A stretch of DNA of 64,000 bases, taken from contig JADKHW010000002.1 of NCBI GenBank assembly GCA_016721565.1, positions 248,001 through 312,000 of the forward strand. The letters run 5' to 3'. The position numbers were made by a program, and so were the translations under genes. Source of the DNA: a bacterium (lineage in GTDB: Bacteria > Electryoneota > RPQS01). Positions within the stretch are counted from its first letter, which is position 1. Each line of letters starts with the position of its first letter. Below are positions 51,307 to 61,089 of the stretch, piece after piece. Under the pieces are notes generated by a model that did not search any database, was not told the origin of the DNA, and saw only the letters and a list, made by a program, of their open reading frames with translations.

Positions 51307-51919
51307 ATGAGTACAAAACATGCAGTATTGAACGTTGCATCGGCGATCTTCGCGGGGAAAAAGCTCGCGGATGGGAACTCCGAAGGCCGGATACAGACTT
51401 GTGTCGGGCAGAACAATTTTCGACCACGTCTTTGGTTGCATGGAAGAGCTTGGGTTTCCCTTGTGTGGTGGTTGGGCACGCGGATGGGATTGCGATCAGT
51501 AACTACCTGATCTACACGTTATTCCTGATGAAGTGATTGAGCGCGGGCCTGTAGGAGCGATGCTCGGCCTGTTCAATAGCAACGTTGCACAACACTATCT
51601 TGTTGTCGGCTGTGATCAACCGTTGCTGACTGCGGATTTGCTTCGCCTCCTGCTTGTGGAGATTGATGAGCGGCCCAATGTGATTTGCAACGAAGACGAG
51701 AACAGTTGTTCTCCACTTCCGGGGCTTTACCCGGCGAGTTTGATTCCCATAGTTCAGCAACTTCTGGAGCAGCCGCGCGCATCGTTGCGCGAACTTCTTA
51801 CAAGATCGAATGCGCGCAACTTTGCAATTGATAAAACAGATTGGTTACGTTTACGCAGTGCAAATACGCCTCAAGATGTTGAGGATATTAACAAGATTCT
51901 CCGACCAGAAAATTATTAG
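51307..51919 (+). CDS. mobA: Molybdenum cofactor guanylyltransferase MobA (three frame breaks)
   Basis: Start ATG 51307 (MSTKHAVLNVASAIFAG). The next frame holds GKSSRMGTPKA, the GTP-binding loop of MobA, and TIFDHVFGCMEELGFP; then CVVVGHADG in another frame; finally PDEVIERGPVGAM leads into the long clean stretch VVGCDQPLLTADLLRLL. Breaks lie near 51356, 51450 and 51500. The reaction attaches GMP to molybdopterin to give the guanine dinucleotide form (MGD), the form used by the molybdopterin oxidoreductase at 58342. The mobA stop is 21 bases before the moaC-mog start. All conserved motifs survive on both sides of each break, so consensus error is more likely than decay. Confidence 0.75.
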
Positions 51920-51940
51920 ATTGAGATAATAGGAATACTC

Positions 51941-52867
51941 GTGATTGACGTATCAGAAAAAAACCGCACGCTGCGGTCGGCCATTGCCGAATCTGTGCTA
52001 ACGGTTTCGCAGCCGGTGATAGAGCGGATCAAAGCAGGTACAGTGCCGAAAGGTGACCCGCTCGAAGTGGCACGTGTGGCGGGAATTATGGCGGCCAAGC
52101 GAACATCTGACATCATTCCATTCTGCCACCCTGTTCCAATTGAGTTTATCATGATTGAACACGCGATTTCGGAAGACAGAATCACGCTGACAGCGACCAT
52201 CAAAGGCATTTACCGCACCGGCATGGAAATGGAAGCGATGACTGCCGCAGCGGTTGCCGCATTGACTGTTTATGATATGCTGAAGATGCTCGATGACAAT
52301 ATGGAGATCCTTAGTGTGCGACTCTTGAACAAGCGCGGCGGCAAGTCGGATTTCAAAGACGCTTTTGCGACTCCGCTGAAAACGGCGGTGCTTGTGATGT
52401 CGGATTCAATTTCGGGTGGAAAGAAAACGGACGCGTCGGGTCTATTGATCAAAGAGCGATTGACCGAACACGGGATTGACGTGGTCTCATATGAAATCAT
52501 TCCAGATGACAGAGAACTCATTACCAAGACACTCATCAAGTATTGCGACGAAGATCGTGTTGACTTAGTGATGACGACCGGCGGGACGGGGTTTAGTCCG
52601 CGAGATACAACTCCAGGAAGCGATGTTCTCTGTGATAGAGCGGAGGCGGGTATTCCGGAAGCAATCCGATCTTACGGCCAGGAGCGCACACCATATTCGA
52701 TGCTCTCGCGTGCGAAAGCAGGATTGCGCGGCAATACTTTGATTGTAAATTTGCCCGGCTCAAAACGCGGCGTACAAGAATCACTCGACGCGCTACTGCC
52801 GGGAATGCCGCATGCATTTCAGATGATGTGGGGCGGCGCTCGCGAACGTCCCAAAGCGCCGGAGTGA
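51941..52867 (+). CDS. MoaC-Mog (MoaB) fusion of molybdopterin synthesis
   Basis: 308 residues from GTG 51941 (AGGA 7 bases upstream). Residues 1-145 are MoaC: KGDPLEVARVAGIMAAKRTS, IIPFCHPV and GMEMEAMTAAAVAALTVYDM. The usual first residues of MoaC (about 12, including HxDxxG) are missing, because the protein starts at MIDVSEKNRT. Residues about 148-308 are a MogA/MoaB domain with TTGGTGFSPRDTTPG. MoaC makes cyclic pyranopterin monophosphate with MoaA; Mog adenylates molybdopterin. Such fusions occur in several bacterial lineages. It lies between mobA and moeA, 7 bases before moeA. Confidence 0.9.
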   Translation: MIDVSEKNRTLRSAIAESVLTVSQPVIERIKAGTVPKGDPLEVARVAGIMAAKRTSDIIPFCHPVPIEFIMIEHAISEDRITLTATIKGIYRTGMEMEAMTAAAVAALTVYDMLKMLDDNMEILSVRLLNKRGGKSDFKDAFATPLKTAVLVMSDSISGGKKTDASGLLIKERLTEHGIDVVSYEIIPDDRELITKTLIKYCDEDRVDLVMTTGGTGFSPRDTTPGSDVLCDRAEAGIPEAIRSYGQERTPYSMLSRAKAGLRGNTLIVNLPGSKRGVQESLDALLPGMPHAFQMMWGGARERPKAPE

Positions 52868-52874
52868 GGCGGAC

Positions 52875-54089
52875 GTGATAAGTTTTCGCGAAGCACAAGC
52901 GATTATCTTTGAGCATATTGAGCAGTTGCCAAGGGAAGAAAGATTCCTTTCAAACGCGCGCAACTTTTTTCTTGCTGAAGAACTCCGCGCGCCATTCCCG
53001 ATACCGCGATTTGATCATAGCGCCGTGGATGGATTTGCAATTAGATCCAAGGATATAAAGAACACAACTGATAAGACTCCCGTTTCGCTTCGTGTTATCA
53101 ATACCGTGAAGACCGGACAATCGGCAACCGATGCAGTCTATGCAAACTGCGCAATCAGGATTTTTACAGGCGCAACGCTTCCACAAGCTGCCGATACGGT
53201 TGTGATGGTTGAAGATGTTGTATTTGAGAACAATACTATTCGTGTTTCGGCAGCGCAAAAGGCCAACAAGAATATTCGACGGGTTGGCGAGGAGTTTGCC
53301 AAAGATGCAGTTTGCTTGCCGTGCTCAACAAGGCTTACTCCGGCTGCAATCGGATTGGCGGCAACGCTAGGAATGAATCGAGTGCAGGTTCATCGAAAGC
53401 CGCGGGTTGCCGTGTTGATCACGGGCAGCGAACTTGTGGAGCCGGGGATGCCGCTTTCGGAAGCGCAAATCTATGATTCAAACCGCTTTGCTTTGGTCGC
53501 GGCGCTAAGCGAACTTGGAATTGAGCAGGTTACGACTCATACATGTCAGGATGACAGAGCGGCGATTCGCTTGCAGATTGAGTCTGCTTTGCGTGAGGCC
53601 GACATCGTCATTACTTCGGGTGGCGCTTCGGTTGGCGATGTGGACTACGTTAAGCCGGCGATCCTTGAATTAGGTGGAACAATTCACTTTGATAAGGTTG
53701 CGATTAAACCGGGTAAGCCCACTGTTTTTGCTACGGTGTCAGGCAAGCCGGTTTTTGGGTTGCCGGGTAACCCTGTGTCGGCATTGGTTACTTATTTGTT
53801 GTTTGTTATGCCTGCTCTCTTGAAAATGCTTGGAGATGTCGGCGAATCAAATCTATTTCGCTCCGTAATTCTGAATGGCACTCTTACTAAACGCTCATCG
53901 CGTACCGAATTTGTTCGCGCGAAATTGTCGCACGAAGGCAATAATGCGATAGCCACACCTTGCATAGGGCAGGAATCGCACATGCTTGGCGGACTCGTTA
54001 CGGCAAATTCGCTGATTGTTTTCGAGGGAGAGGCGGGCACGCTACCTGATCGAAATCGGGTTCCTGTTTTGCCAATCCAGTGGTCGTGA
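52875..54089 (+). CDS. moeA: Molybdopterin molybdenumtransferase MoeA
   Basis: 404 residues from GTG 52875. Family marks in order: PRFDHSAVDGFAIRS, IFTGATLPQAADTVVMVEDV, RRVGEEFAKD, VAVLITGSELVEPG, IYDSNRFALVAAL, ITSGGASVGDVDYVKPAI and FGLPGNPVSALVTY. MoeA inserts molybdenum into adenylated molybdopterin, the step after Mog, which is encoded immediately upstream. The stop codon lies 3 bases before the TauE/SafE start. Confidence 0.94.
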   Translation: MISFREAQAIIFEHIEQLPREERFLSNARNFFLAEELRAPFPIPRFDHSAVDGFAIRSKDIKNTTDKTPVSLRVINTVKTGQSATDAVYANCAIRIFTGATLPQAADTVVMVEDVVFENNTIRVSAAQKANKNIRRVGEEFAKDAVCLPCSTRLTPAAIGLAATLGMNRVQVHRKPRVAVLITGSELVEPGMPLSEAQIYDSNRFALVAALSELGIEQVTTHTCQDDRAAIRLQIESALREADIVITSGGASVGDVDYVKPAILELGGTIHFDKVAIKPGKPTVFATVSGKPVFGLPGNPVSALVTYLLFVMPALLKMLGDVGESNLFRSVILNGTLTKRSSRTEFVRAKLSHEGNNAIATPCIGQESHMLGGLVTANSLIVFEGEAGTLPDRNRVPVLPIQWS

Positions 54090-54092
54090 GCT

Positions 54093-54851
54093 GTGATTGA
54101 AACACTTTCACTTTCGTCTGTTCCGCTATTGACGCTCGTATTCTTCGTTGCAGCCATCTACTCATCCGTTGGCCATGGTGGCGCTTCGGGATACTTGGCA
54201 GTTCTCGCTTTGTTCTCCTTGCCCGTTGCGCACCTGTCGGGAACCGCGTTGGTATTGAATGTTCTTGTGTCTTCGCTCGCTTTCTGGTCATTCTATCGCG
54301 CCGGACACAAACTTCCTGCGTTCTCGTGGATGCTTGTGTTGGTATCGGTGCCATTTTCATTTCTTGGTGGATCGTTGACTATTGTGGACAGTTCGTACAA
54401 ACTTCTGCTTTCGATTGCTCTGATTCTGTCAGCGTTGAGACTTGCAATTGCAAAACGAAGCGATGCTGTGCAAGACCTCAGAGAACCGCAGCCGATGGCG
54501 CTGGTGGGCACGGGTTCTTCAATCGGATTTCTGTCTGGCATCGTGGGAGTCGGGGGCGGGATTTTCTTGAGTCCGATTGCAATCTTCATGCGGTGGACAA
54601 ACGTAAAATCCGCCGCAACGCTTTCTGCGCTGTTTATTCTCGTGAACTCACTTTCGGGAATTGCGGGGCGTGCGATCGCAAACAAGTTGGTTGTAACTCC
54701 TGCAATTGGTTTAATCATCGCGGCGCTCACAGGTGGCATAATAGGTTCGCATTTGGGCTCACGATATTTTGACGGGATGGCCCTTCGACGAATTTTGGCC
54801 GCAGTGCTACTCATCGCCGCATGGAAATTGATCGTGACTCACTTCGGATAG
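54093..54851 (+). CDS. TauE/SafE-family sulfur-compound transporter
   Basis: 252 residues from GTG 54093, with about eight transmembrane helices. YSSVGHGGASGYLAVLAL and SGIVGVGGGIFLSPIAIF are the two repeated glycine-rich halves of the TauE/SafE (DUF81) fold. Members export or exchange small anions such as sulfite, sulfoacetate or taurine. It is coupled to moeA and convergent with the sulfur-reductase operon, so a sulfite or thiosulfate-related job is likely by context only. Confidence 0.85.
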   Translation: MIETLSLSSVPLLTLVFFVAAIYSSVGHGGASGYLAVLALFSLPVAHLSGTALVLNVLVSSLAFWSFYRAGHKLPAFSWMLVLVSVPFSFLGGSLTIVDSSYKLLLSIALILSALRLAIAKRSDAVQDLREPQPMALVGTGSSIGFLSGIVGVGGGIFLSPIAIFMRWTNVKSAATLSALFILVNSLSGIAGRAIANKLVVTPAIGLIIAALTGGIIGSHLGSRYFDGMALRRILAAVLLIAAWKLIVTHFG

Positions 54852-54888
54852 TCGTTTTACTGTTCCACTTTGAGTGGAATGAAAAGCA

Positions 54889-54917
54889 AAAGGGTTTACT
54901 ATCTCGGTAAACCCTTT
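54889..54917. terminator. Bidirectional terminator between TauE and rhodanese genes
   Basis: AAAGGGTTTAC (54889-54899) pairs perfectly with GTAAACCCTTT (54907-54917). Both flanking genes end here from opposite sides. Confidence 0.85.
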
Positions 54918-54955
54918 ACTAATCGTCAACTTCTGCTAAGAGTAGCCGCGAATGC

Positions 54956-55615
54956 TCAGCAGCCCTCTTTTTTCTTCTTGACTCCTGCGGCTTTTGGCGT
55001 CGCGCTTGTGCTTGTTGGTAGTTTGAGCTTCGGAGCCGGCATCGAGGCCGCCAAATCACTTCCTGCGGATTGCGACTGCACACTGCCGCCAAAATATGCG
55101 CACACGGCTTTGATCTTAGCTAATGAGTCCACTTGTGACGCAAGCGGGTTTTCGGGAAATTGCGGAAAGAGAATGGCGCACTTCCATTCTTCTAAGCCGC
55201 CGAAGAGTATGTAGGATTTCTTAAACCCACGCGCGACGAGCATCATCCAGGCTTGTGCCGCGTGAATTCCCCCTCGGAATAGATGATGATTTTCTCGTTA
55301 TGCTGAATGTCGGCGGTCGTCGAGATCGGTAATGCTGATGTTCTCAGCATTGGGAATGTGGTACTCGTTATACTCCTCGGCGGTTCTGACATCAATCAAA
55401 TGAAAATCGACTTTGCCTTGAATCAGCCAATCGGCCAACTCCTGCACAGTTACATGGTCGGATTTGTCTTGGACCATCAAGGCCAAGTCCTGCATGTTCA
55501 TGGTCACGCGTTCGCCTTTATAGGGATTGCCTAGAAACAACGCGCCTACACCGAGCAGAAGAGTAATTCCGGCGGCCTTCTGAGTCCATGTGAGATTTGC
55601 AAATGGATTCTTCAT
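54956..55615 (-). CDS. Membrane-anchored rhodanese lacking the catalytic cysteine (one frame break)
   Basis: About 220 residues from ATG 55615, which overlaps the upstream stop as TGATG. An N-terminal anchor (ITLLLGVGALFLGN) places the domain outside the cytoplasm. The rhodanese fold is clear: WLIQGKVDFHLIDVRTAEEY, then HIPNAENIS; after a frame break near 55300 it goes on with KIIIYSEGGIHAAQAW and YILFGGLEEWK. The active-site cysteine position holds Ser (IIYSEGG), so sulfurtransferase action at the usual site is not expected. The tail ends in KKKKEGC with a terminal cysteine. It is last in the sulfur operon. Confidence 0.75.
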
Positions 55616-56217
55616 CAACCTTGCTCCGGACGAATGTGCGCCCATTTCTTTTCGGCCCAACCCGCAAACATAAATCCGCCGAGTGCCATTAGCACAACGA
55701 GAAACACAATCAGGCCATATGACATGCCTGTCACTTGCGGAAGTGTGATTGATCCCATTGCACTGCTGTTGTAGAAATTCTCAACCAGTGAAAAGGACTC
55801 GCCGAAGATCAAGATTCCAACAACGATTCCCGCAAGATAGATGATGCCGTCAATTCTGCCTGTCGAGGCGGCGACGCATGATGTTCCCGGACAATAGCCG
55901 CCGATGACGAAACCGAAACCTAAGAGTAAACCGCCAGCAATTTGCGGCATTAGGTAAGTTGGGCTAACATAAACGAGTGAGAGATCAACATAGCCAATAA
56001 CTGAGAGATAGTAAAGCCCAAGCATCGCCGTTATAATCGCGGTGAACATCACTTTGAAAACAGTGAGGTCGTAACCGTAGAATTGAGCCGCGAGTTTACG
56101 GCCGCTACCAAAGCCTGCACGTTCAAGGAAGAAACCAAAACCAATTCCGGTGATGAACGCAACGATGAGACTCGTGTCATCGCCGAACATGCCGTATTTG
56201 AAGAATGGTGCGCTCAT
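55615..56217 (-). CDS. YeeE/YedE-family sulfur transporter, second half-size protein
   Basis: About 200 residues. The ATG at 56217 is chosen because it overlaps the preceding stop (ATGA) and has GGAGG at 8 bases; an in-frame ATG at 56223 is too close to it. About five or six hydrophobic helices. GFFLERAGFGSGRKLAAQFYG and GGYCPGTSCVAASTGRIDG match YeeE/YedE; the latter holds the two cysteines by which TsuA/YeeE is thought to pass thiosulfate or sulfane sulfur. It pairs with the preceding half-size protein, as in PmpAB-like systems. Confidence 0.85.
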   Translation of the reverse strand: MSAPFFKYGMFGDDTSLIVAFITGIGFGFFLERAGFGSGRKLAAQFYGYDLTVFKVMFTAIITAMLGLYYLSVIGYVDLSLVYVSPTYLMPQIAGGLLLGFGFVIGGYCPGTSCVAASTGRIDGIIYLAGIVVGILIFGESFSLVENFYNSSAMGSITLPQVTGMSYGLIVFLVVLMALGGFMFAGWAEKKWAHIRPEQG

Positions 56218-56786
56218 AGCCATTGCCTCCGCATGAAATAGGCGAGCGCATACGCGCCGCCAAAAACACACATCATAAAGGTCCAACTGCCAACACTCAA
56301 TAGTGCGCCGCCGGTGAGCGCTTGTCCACTGGTACAGCCGCGCGCAAGCTTTGCACCGATGCCCATGAGGATGCCGCCGGAGAAAGCAAACGTGAGACGT
56401 TTGGCAGTCGAAATGTGCTGGCCTTTCTCGACAGTCGTCTTGACTCGCCCAGCAAGGATGCCGGACAAGAAGCCACCAACGAAAACTCCGAGAACTTCGA
56501 AGACTAACCAGTCTTTCAGCGGATGTCTGCTGCCGTCGCCGAGATATTCTTGATAGTACGGATTGCTTGCGGTGTGTTCCGGTGCAATCGCATGCACTCC
56601 AGTTGCAACCAGACTTGTGAATGCACCTGATGCTCCGAGACCACGGCCCATTATGACGAACGCAAGCAACAAGACGAGACCTAAGCCGATTCCAGCCGCG
56701 TAAGGACTCCAGTACGGTTGCGGTTTAGCATGCCCATGGGCTTCATCCGATCGTCCAATAACATCATTGGATGAGATTGCGGACAT
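56214..56786 (-). CDS. YeeE/YedE-family sulfur transporter, first half-size protein
   Basis: 190 residues with about four hydrophobic helices. Family core: VLGVFVGGFLSGILAGRVK and MGIGAKLARGCTSGQALTGG, the latter with the conserved transport cysteine. A periplasm-like loop (APEHTASNPYYQEYLGDGSRH) lies between helices. Known for the family: uptake of thiosulfate or related sulfur. It follows the NrfD gene on the same strand 43 bases downstream and overlaps the second half by 4 bases, so the operon appears to import substrate for, or move product of, the sulfur reductase. Confidence 0.85.
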   Translation of the reverse strand: MSAISSNDVIGRSDEAHGHAKPQPYWSPYAAGIGLGLVLLLAFVIMGRGLGASGAFTSLVATGVHAIAPEHTASNPYYQEYLGDGSRHPLKDWLVFEVLGVFVGGFLSGILAGRVKTTVEKGQHISTAKRLTFAFSGGILMGIGAKLARGCTSGQALTGGALLSVGSWTFMMCVFGGAYALAYFMRRQWL

Positions 56787-56829
56787 TTAAGTGATCCTCT
56801 TTTTCTATTACTTTGTTCGCTATAAAAGG

Positions 56830-57800
56830 TCATCGAAGAGACGCGCTAGCAGCTTGAACCCAATGGGATGTTTGACCTGCATAAACGATCACAAAGCGCA
56901 GCAACAACCCGCCTAACAGTACGAGCAGCGGCGGAATTGGAGTGTGCTGAACTTTATGCTGAACAGCAAGAATTTGCACGAACAATGGCACTACGATTCC
57001 GAGGCCGACAACGAAGACCCAAAACACCGGGGCATGTGGTCCGCCAAACAAGAGCATTGCGGCAGCGACGTGCGATTGTGACGTGTTCAGCAGTCCTATG
57101 AAGAAAAGCCCAATGACAAACAGTTCGAAGATAAGAAACCCGTTATCCGCTCTTGCAAGCAATTCGCGCTCGCTTCTGTCGCGTGCGATCATGTGGACCA
57201 GCGCGGCAGCGGATGACGCTCCGGATACGAGGAAGAGTAGCCACAGTATTGAGCTACTCCAGGTGGGCGCGCTCCAGCTGCGCTTAAGAGAACGCCCGTG
57301 TACATGCCGAGCAAGCCACCGAGCAGCATGTTAACGACACCGATGGTTCTGACGATGTTGGGGTTGTCGCGCCACGTTGCCGTCCACTGGATGAGCGGCC
57401 TGAGATAGCCATGCCACTTTTCGCCCCATGAATCAGGTGCGCGCAAAAGCAAAAGCGAGGCTATCGCCGGAAATACAAGAATGAGAATCCACGCACCCCA
57501 TGACATGGGAGAGGCAACTTCAAAAGTCGTATAGAGTCGCCAAACGTATGCTTTGTGCTCAAGATCAAGAAAGAGTGCAAACATGCCTAGCGATAAGAGC
57601 GCCAAACTGATCATCGGGACTTGGTAACAGGCGCATTGCGTGCGTTCGCGATAGCGGCCACTGAAAACAAGGTAGCCCGCAATGGGCATCATACCTGCAA
57701 CCAATCCGCCGAGAAAGAGATATACCGGAATCTCCCAACCCCAGATATGCAGGAATGGATCGATGTGCGGATTGAGGCGCGTTGTGGTAAGTTCGTGCAT
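56830..57800 (-). CDS. NrfD/PsrC-type quinol-binding membrane subunit (one frame break)
   Basis: About 323 residues from ATG 57800, 3 bases after the stop of the 4Fe-4S subunit. Two frames join near 57285: GVLLSA in the first is followed by the other frame's TWSSSILWLLFLVSGASSAA. About eight or nine helices. FLHIWGWEIPVYLFLGGLVA and YTTFEVASPMSWGAWIL match the NrfD/PsrC quinol-site helices. It passes electrons between menaquinol and the 4Fe-4S subunit in sulfur reductase complexes. Confidence 0.85.
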
Positions 57801-57803
57801 GTG

Positions 57804-58339
57804 CTACGTCAGGTAATAGATTTGCGGTTTGTGCCAGCTTCGGGTAGGATTGAATGATGCATGCGTGACGCAAGTAACGTGCTCACTACTATGCGGATCT
57901 TCGAGATCGCCAAAGTTCATGCAATGGGTTGGACATACGGAAACGCAGGCAGGCAGCATTCCCTTTTCAACTCTATGAATACAAAAAGTGCATTTATCCG
58001 CGAAACCTTCGGGATTAATAAATCGCGCGTCGTACGGGCAGGACGCGAGGCACGCCTTACAGCCTATGCACTCGTTGTGAGTGACCAAGACCACCCCACC
58101 AAGTTCGTGCACATGACTTGCGCCAGTCGGGCAGCAGTAGACGCATGGAGGATTGTCGCAGTGATTGCAACGCTCGCTTCGAATCTCCATGCTTAGATTT
58201 GAAACTTGCCGTCGACCTCGGTAACTATCCAATCGCGGTTGAAGCCTTCGGGAACGCTGTTTTCGGTTTTACATGCTACAACGCAGTCCATGCAACCGAC
58301 GCACTTCTTCGTATCTATGACCATTGTTAATCGAGCCAT
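57804..58339 (-). CDS. Four-cluster 4Fe-4S ferredoxin subunit (PsrB/PhsB type, one frame break)
   Basis: About 178 residues from ATG 58339. Four cysteine groups, as in PsrB and DmsB: CVGCMDCVVACKTEN, CNHCDNPPCVYCCPTGA, CIGCKACLASCPYDAR and CTFCIHRV with CVSVCPTHC. A break near 58195 separates the first group (ends KFQI) from the rest (starts SMEIRSERC); the remaining frame is clean. It carries electrons from the NrfD subunit to the molybdopterin subunit. It starts 2 bases after the true end of the catalytic gene. Confidence 0.85.
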
Positions 58340-58341
58340 GA

Positions 58342-60541
58342 CTATGACTCGCTTTCAATGGTTACGAAATTGATGTTCATCGCCGTCCCGCCCATTAAGG
58401 ATCAATCGCGTATTTGGTGATCAACTGCGAATCGCCGGCACCACGGCCTCGCGCGAACTTCATACCTTTCGCTGTGTGACCAAATCCGTGAACCATGTAA
58501 ACACAATCCGTGCGAATACGCTCCGTTGCCTTGACTTTGATAGAGTTTGATACGACGCCATCCTGATTCTTAAGCTTTACACGGTCTCCGCTCTTCAGCC
58601 CGAGATTTGATGCAACATCGGCGTTCAGCCAGAGTTCATTTTCATTCATCATGTCCATCAGGACACGGTTTGTGTGTGTGCGGCTAAAAGAATGAACTGG
58701 AGCACGCCCGAAAAGTAAACGGAAGGACCCGGGAGGCGGCTCGATCGGTGCCGTAAATTTCGGAACGGCGTCGAATCCATGTTCGGCGAGCTGCAAACTA
58801 TAGAACTCGATCTTTCCTGATGGAGTTGCAAATTCGGCGGGCACGCCTTCATCAAAGTAGTTCGGTTGCTTTGCGCCGAGTAGGATTCCCTTCGCTTTCA
58901 ATTCGTCATAACTGTAGCCGCCTTTTTCGAGGCGATGGCGGAAGTACTCTTCGATATCCGTCCAAGGGTAGTATTCGGAAAGACCGGGTTTGATTGCAAG
59001 CTCGCGCGCGATCCACCAGTTTGGTTTTGCTCGGCTGGAGGATCCACAATCGGCTGCCGAATAGCAATGAACGGATCGCGAAACCACTCGACGTTGAGAT
59101 CGTCAAATCGTTCGAGATAGACTGACTCCGGCAATACAACGTCTGCCCACCCAGCGATCTCGCTTGGAATCACGTCAACAACAACCATTAGGTCGAGATT
59201 CTGGATTGCTTGAATCGTCTCTTGCTCATTTGGCAACGCCTGAAAGAGATTCGTCGCGTAAACTATCCAACCTTTGATAAGATATGGATTTCCTGTAATC
59301 GTGGCTTCCCGAATTCCGTTCGTTATAGTCTCGTGTGCAAACGGGTACTTGTGATTCGGGTTGTCAACTTTACCCTTTTCGGATTTCGGATAGGTCGGGT
59401 ATGGATAGCCGGGCAAGTCCATGCTCGCGGGAAAGTAGAATCCACCTTTGCGACCCCAATTCCCCATCAAAGCGTTTAGTAGTGCAACCGCCCGACTACG
59501 CTGCGCATCGTCTCCATACCACGTTACGTGGCGGCCCGGGTGTATCAAGGTTGCAGGACGGTGCAGGGCCATTTCGCGTGCGCTATCGCGGATCAAATCG
59601 GGATTTACTCCGGTCAGCGGATAGGCCCATTCCGGTGTGAACGTTTGAATCTCTGCTGTGAATTGCTCAAACCCAAAACCATGCGCGGTAATATACTCTG
59701 CGTCGTACAGATTCTCTTTGACAATGACGTTCATCCAAGCCAGTATCAGCGCGATGTCGGTACCTGGCTTAACTGGCAGGTAGTGCTTTGCTTTTGATGC
59801 CGCTACTGAAAAGCGCGGATCTGCAACAATAATCGTAGCTCCATTCTCAATTGCCTCCGCGAACTCCTGCACTTGCGTATTGTGCATGTTTTCACCAAGA
59901 TGCGAACCGATCAGCACGATACATTTTGCGTTCTTGATATCGGTACGCTCGGGCGAACTGACGTCTTCACCAAAGGTCAATCGAAATCCAACATCGCGCG
60001 GTCCGCGGCATTGCGCGAATGATGGTGCAGCGATATTGGGCGATCCGTACGCTTTAATAGTATGTTTGAGGAAATTTCCTCCTATCCCGTGGCTAAACAG
60101 CGCCATCGCCTCTGGTCCGTACTTTGATTTGATCGCGTTCATCTTTTCCGCGATGAATTCCAGCGCCTCGCCCCACGTTACCTCTGTCCATTCTTCTTGC
60201 CCGCGTACGCTCTTGCGCATCAACGGTGCGCGTAAACGATCGGGATCGTAATGCGCCCCGACACCGCCTGTCCCGCGCGGACACAGCCTGCCTCTACTCA
60301 GCGGATCTGCGGGGTTTCCCTCCACTTTCCAGAGTTTTCCATCTCGAACATGAGCAATCGCGCCGCATTTCCAGAAACAGATATCGCAGTAGGTCGGAAC
60401 AGTGCGGATGCCTGAGTCGTCATTGGCAAGGTCCATTGCGTGTGCGGCTCCGGGAACAACTCCGATAGAGCGCGCAGTAGCGGCGGCGGCAAGTGATGCA
60501 CCGCAGATCTTTAGAAATTTTCGACGAGAGATCGTGTTCAT
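58342..60541 (-). CDS. Molybdopterin oxidoreductase catalytic subunit (polysulfide/thiosulfate reductase type, two frame breaks)
   Basis: About 733 residues. The N-terminus SRRKFLK with a hydrophobic core is a Tat signal, so it acts in the periplasm. Cys52, 55, 59 and 87 (CDICFWKC, then RLCPRG) bind a 4Fe-4S cluster. Cys178 in SFAQCRGPRDVG sits at the molybdenum-ligand position. Frame breaks: near 59030, where PPAEQ is followed in the next frame by KPNWWIARELA, and near 58400, where KYAIDP is followed by LMGGTAMNINFVTIESES and a stop at 58342. PsrA, PhsA and related enzymes share these features and reduce polysulfide or thiosulfate, or oxidise sulfur; which one applies here is not decidable from motifs. 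Confidence 0.88.
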
Positions 60542-60564
60542 AAGTTGAATTGAAGTATTCTTGT

Positions 60565-61053
60565 CTACGATTCAATGGAGCGTCGGACGGAATCCATCGC
60601 GGCTCTCAATTCATGCAGAGAGTCAAGAAGAAATCTACGCTTCGCAGGCGGAAAGTGCCCAAGCAAGTTCTCGTGGAGTTCCGCTTCATACTCTTGAAGT
60701 CTTTCCGCGATGGCTCGGCCATCTTCGGTTAGCGTAAGCTGTTTTACTCGGCGATCTTGCCCACTCTCAGTGCGTGAAACCAGGCCTTTCTTGACTAAGC
60801 GATCAATCAACGGAGTCACCCTACTGTTGCCGATACCAAGATGCTCAGCGACCTCTGATGGCGTGACCGCATTATCGCACTGCATTACTGCCAGAACTCG
60901 ACCATCGGCTGCATGAAGTCCAAAGGATTGACAAATCCGCTCTTCTTTGTCCAAACAGCAGTGCGAGAGTGCCCGAGTTAGCGTGGCAAGCTCTTGCGCT
61001 TGCTTGCTCTTCGTGCGGTCTGCTTTTTTTATTTCTTGGGCTTGAATATTCAT
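60565..61053 (-). CDS. MarR-family regulator of the sulfur-reductase operon
   Basis: 162 residues. The winged helix is clear: AVTPSEVAEHLGIGNSRVTP then LIDRLVKKGLVSRTESGQDRR and LTEDGRA. A cysteine pair and a third cysteine (HCCLDKEERIC, about residues 32-42) near the N-terminal dimer helix could sense thiols or sulfane sulfur, which is inference. It is first in the operon, 23 bases before the molybdopterin subunit, and its own promoter carries a palindrome, so autoregulation is likely. The transcription start predicted from the promoter coincides with the ATG, suggesting a leaderless message. Confidence 0.85.
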   Translation of the reverse strand: MNIQAQEIKKADRTKSKQAQELATLTRALSHCCLDKEERICQSFGLHAADGRVLAVMQCDNAVTPSEVAEHLGIGNSRVTPLIDRLVKKGLVSRTESGQDRRVKQLTLTEDGRAIAERLQEYEAELHENLLGHFPPAKRRFLLDSLHELRAAMDSVRRSIES

Positions 61054-61060
61054 GGAGTGA

Positions 61061-61089
61061 AATATATATTAGAGAAAATGGCAAGTCAA
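61061..61089 (-). promoter_or_regulatory. Sigma-70-like promoter of the MarR/sulfur operon
   Basis: On the minus strand TTGACT (61089-61084), a 17-base spacer and TATATT (61066-61061). The expected start, about 7 bases on, falls on or next to the ATG at 61053. Confidence 0.65.
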
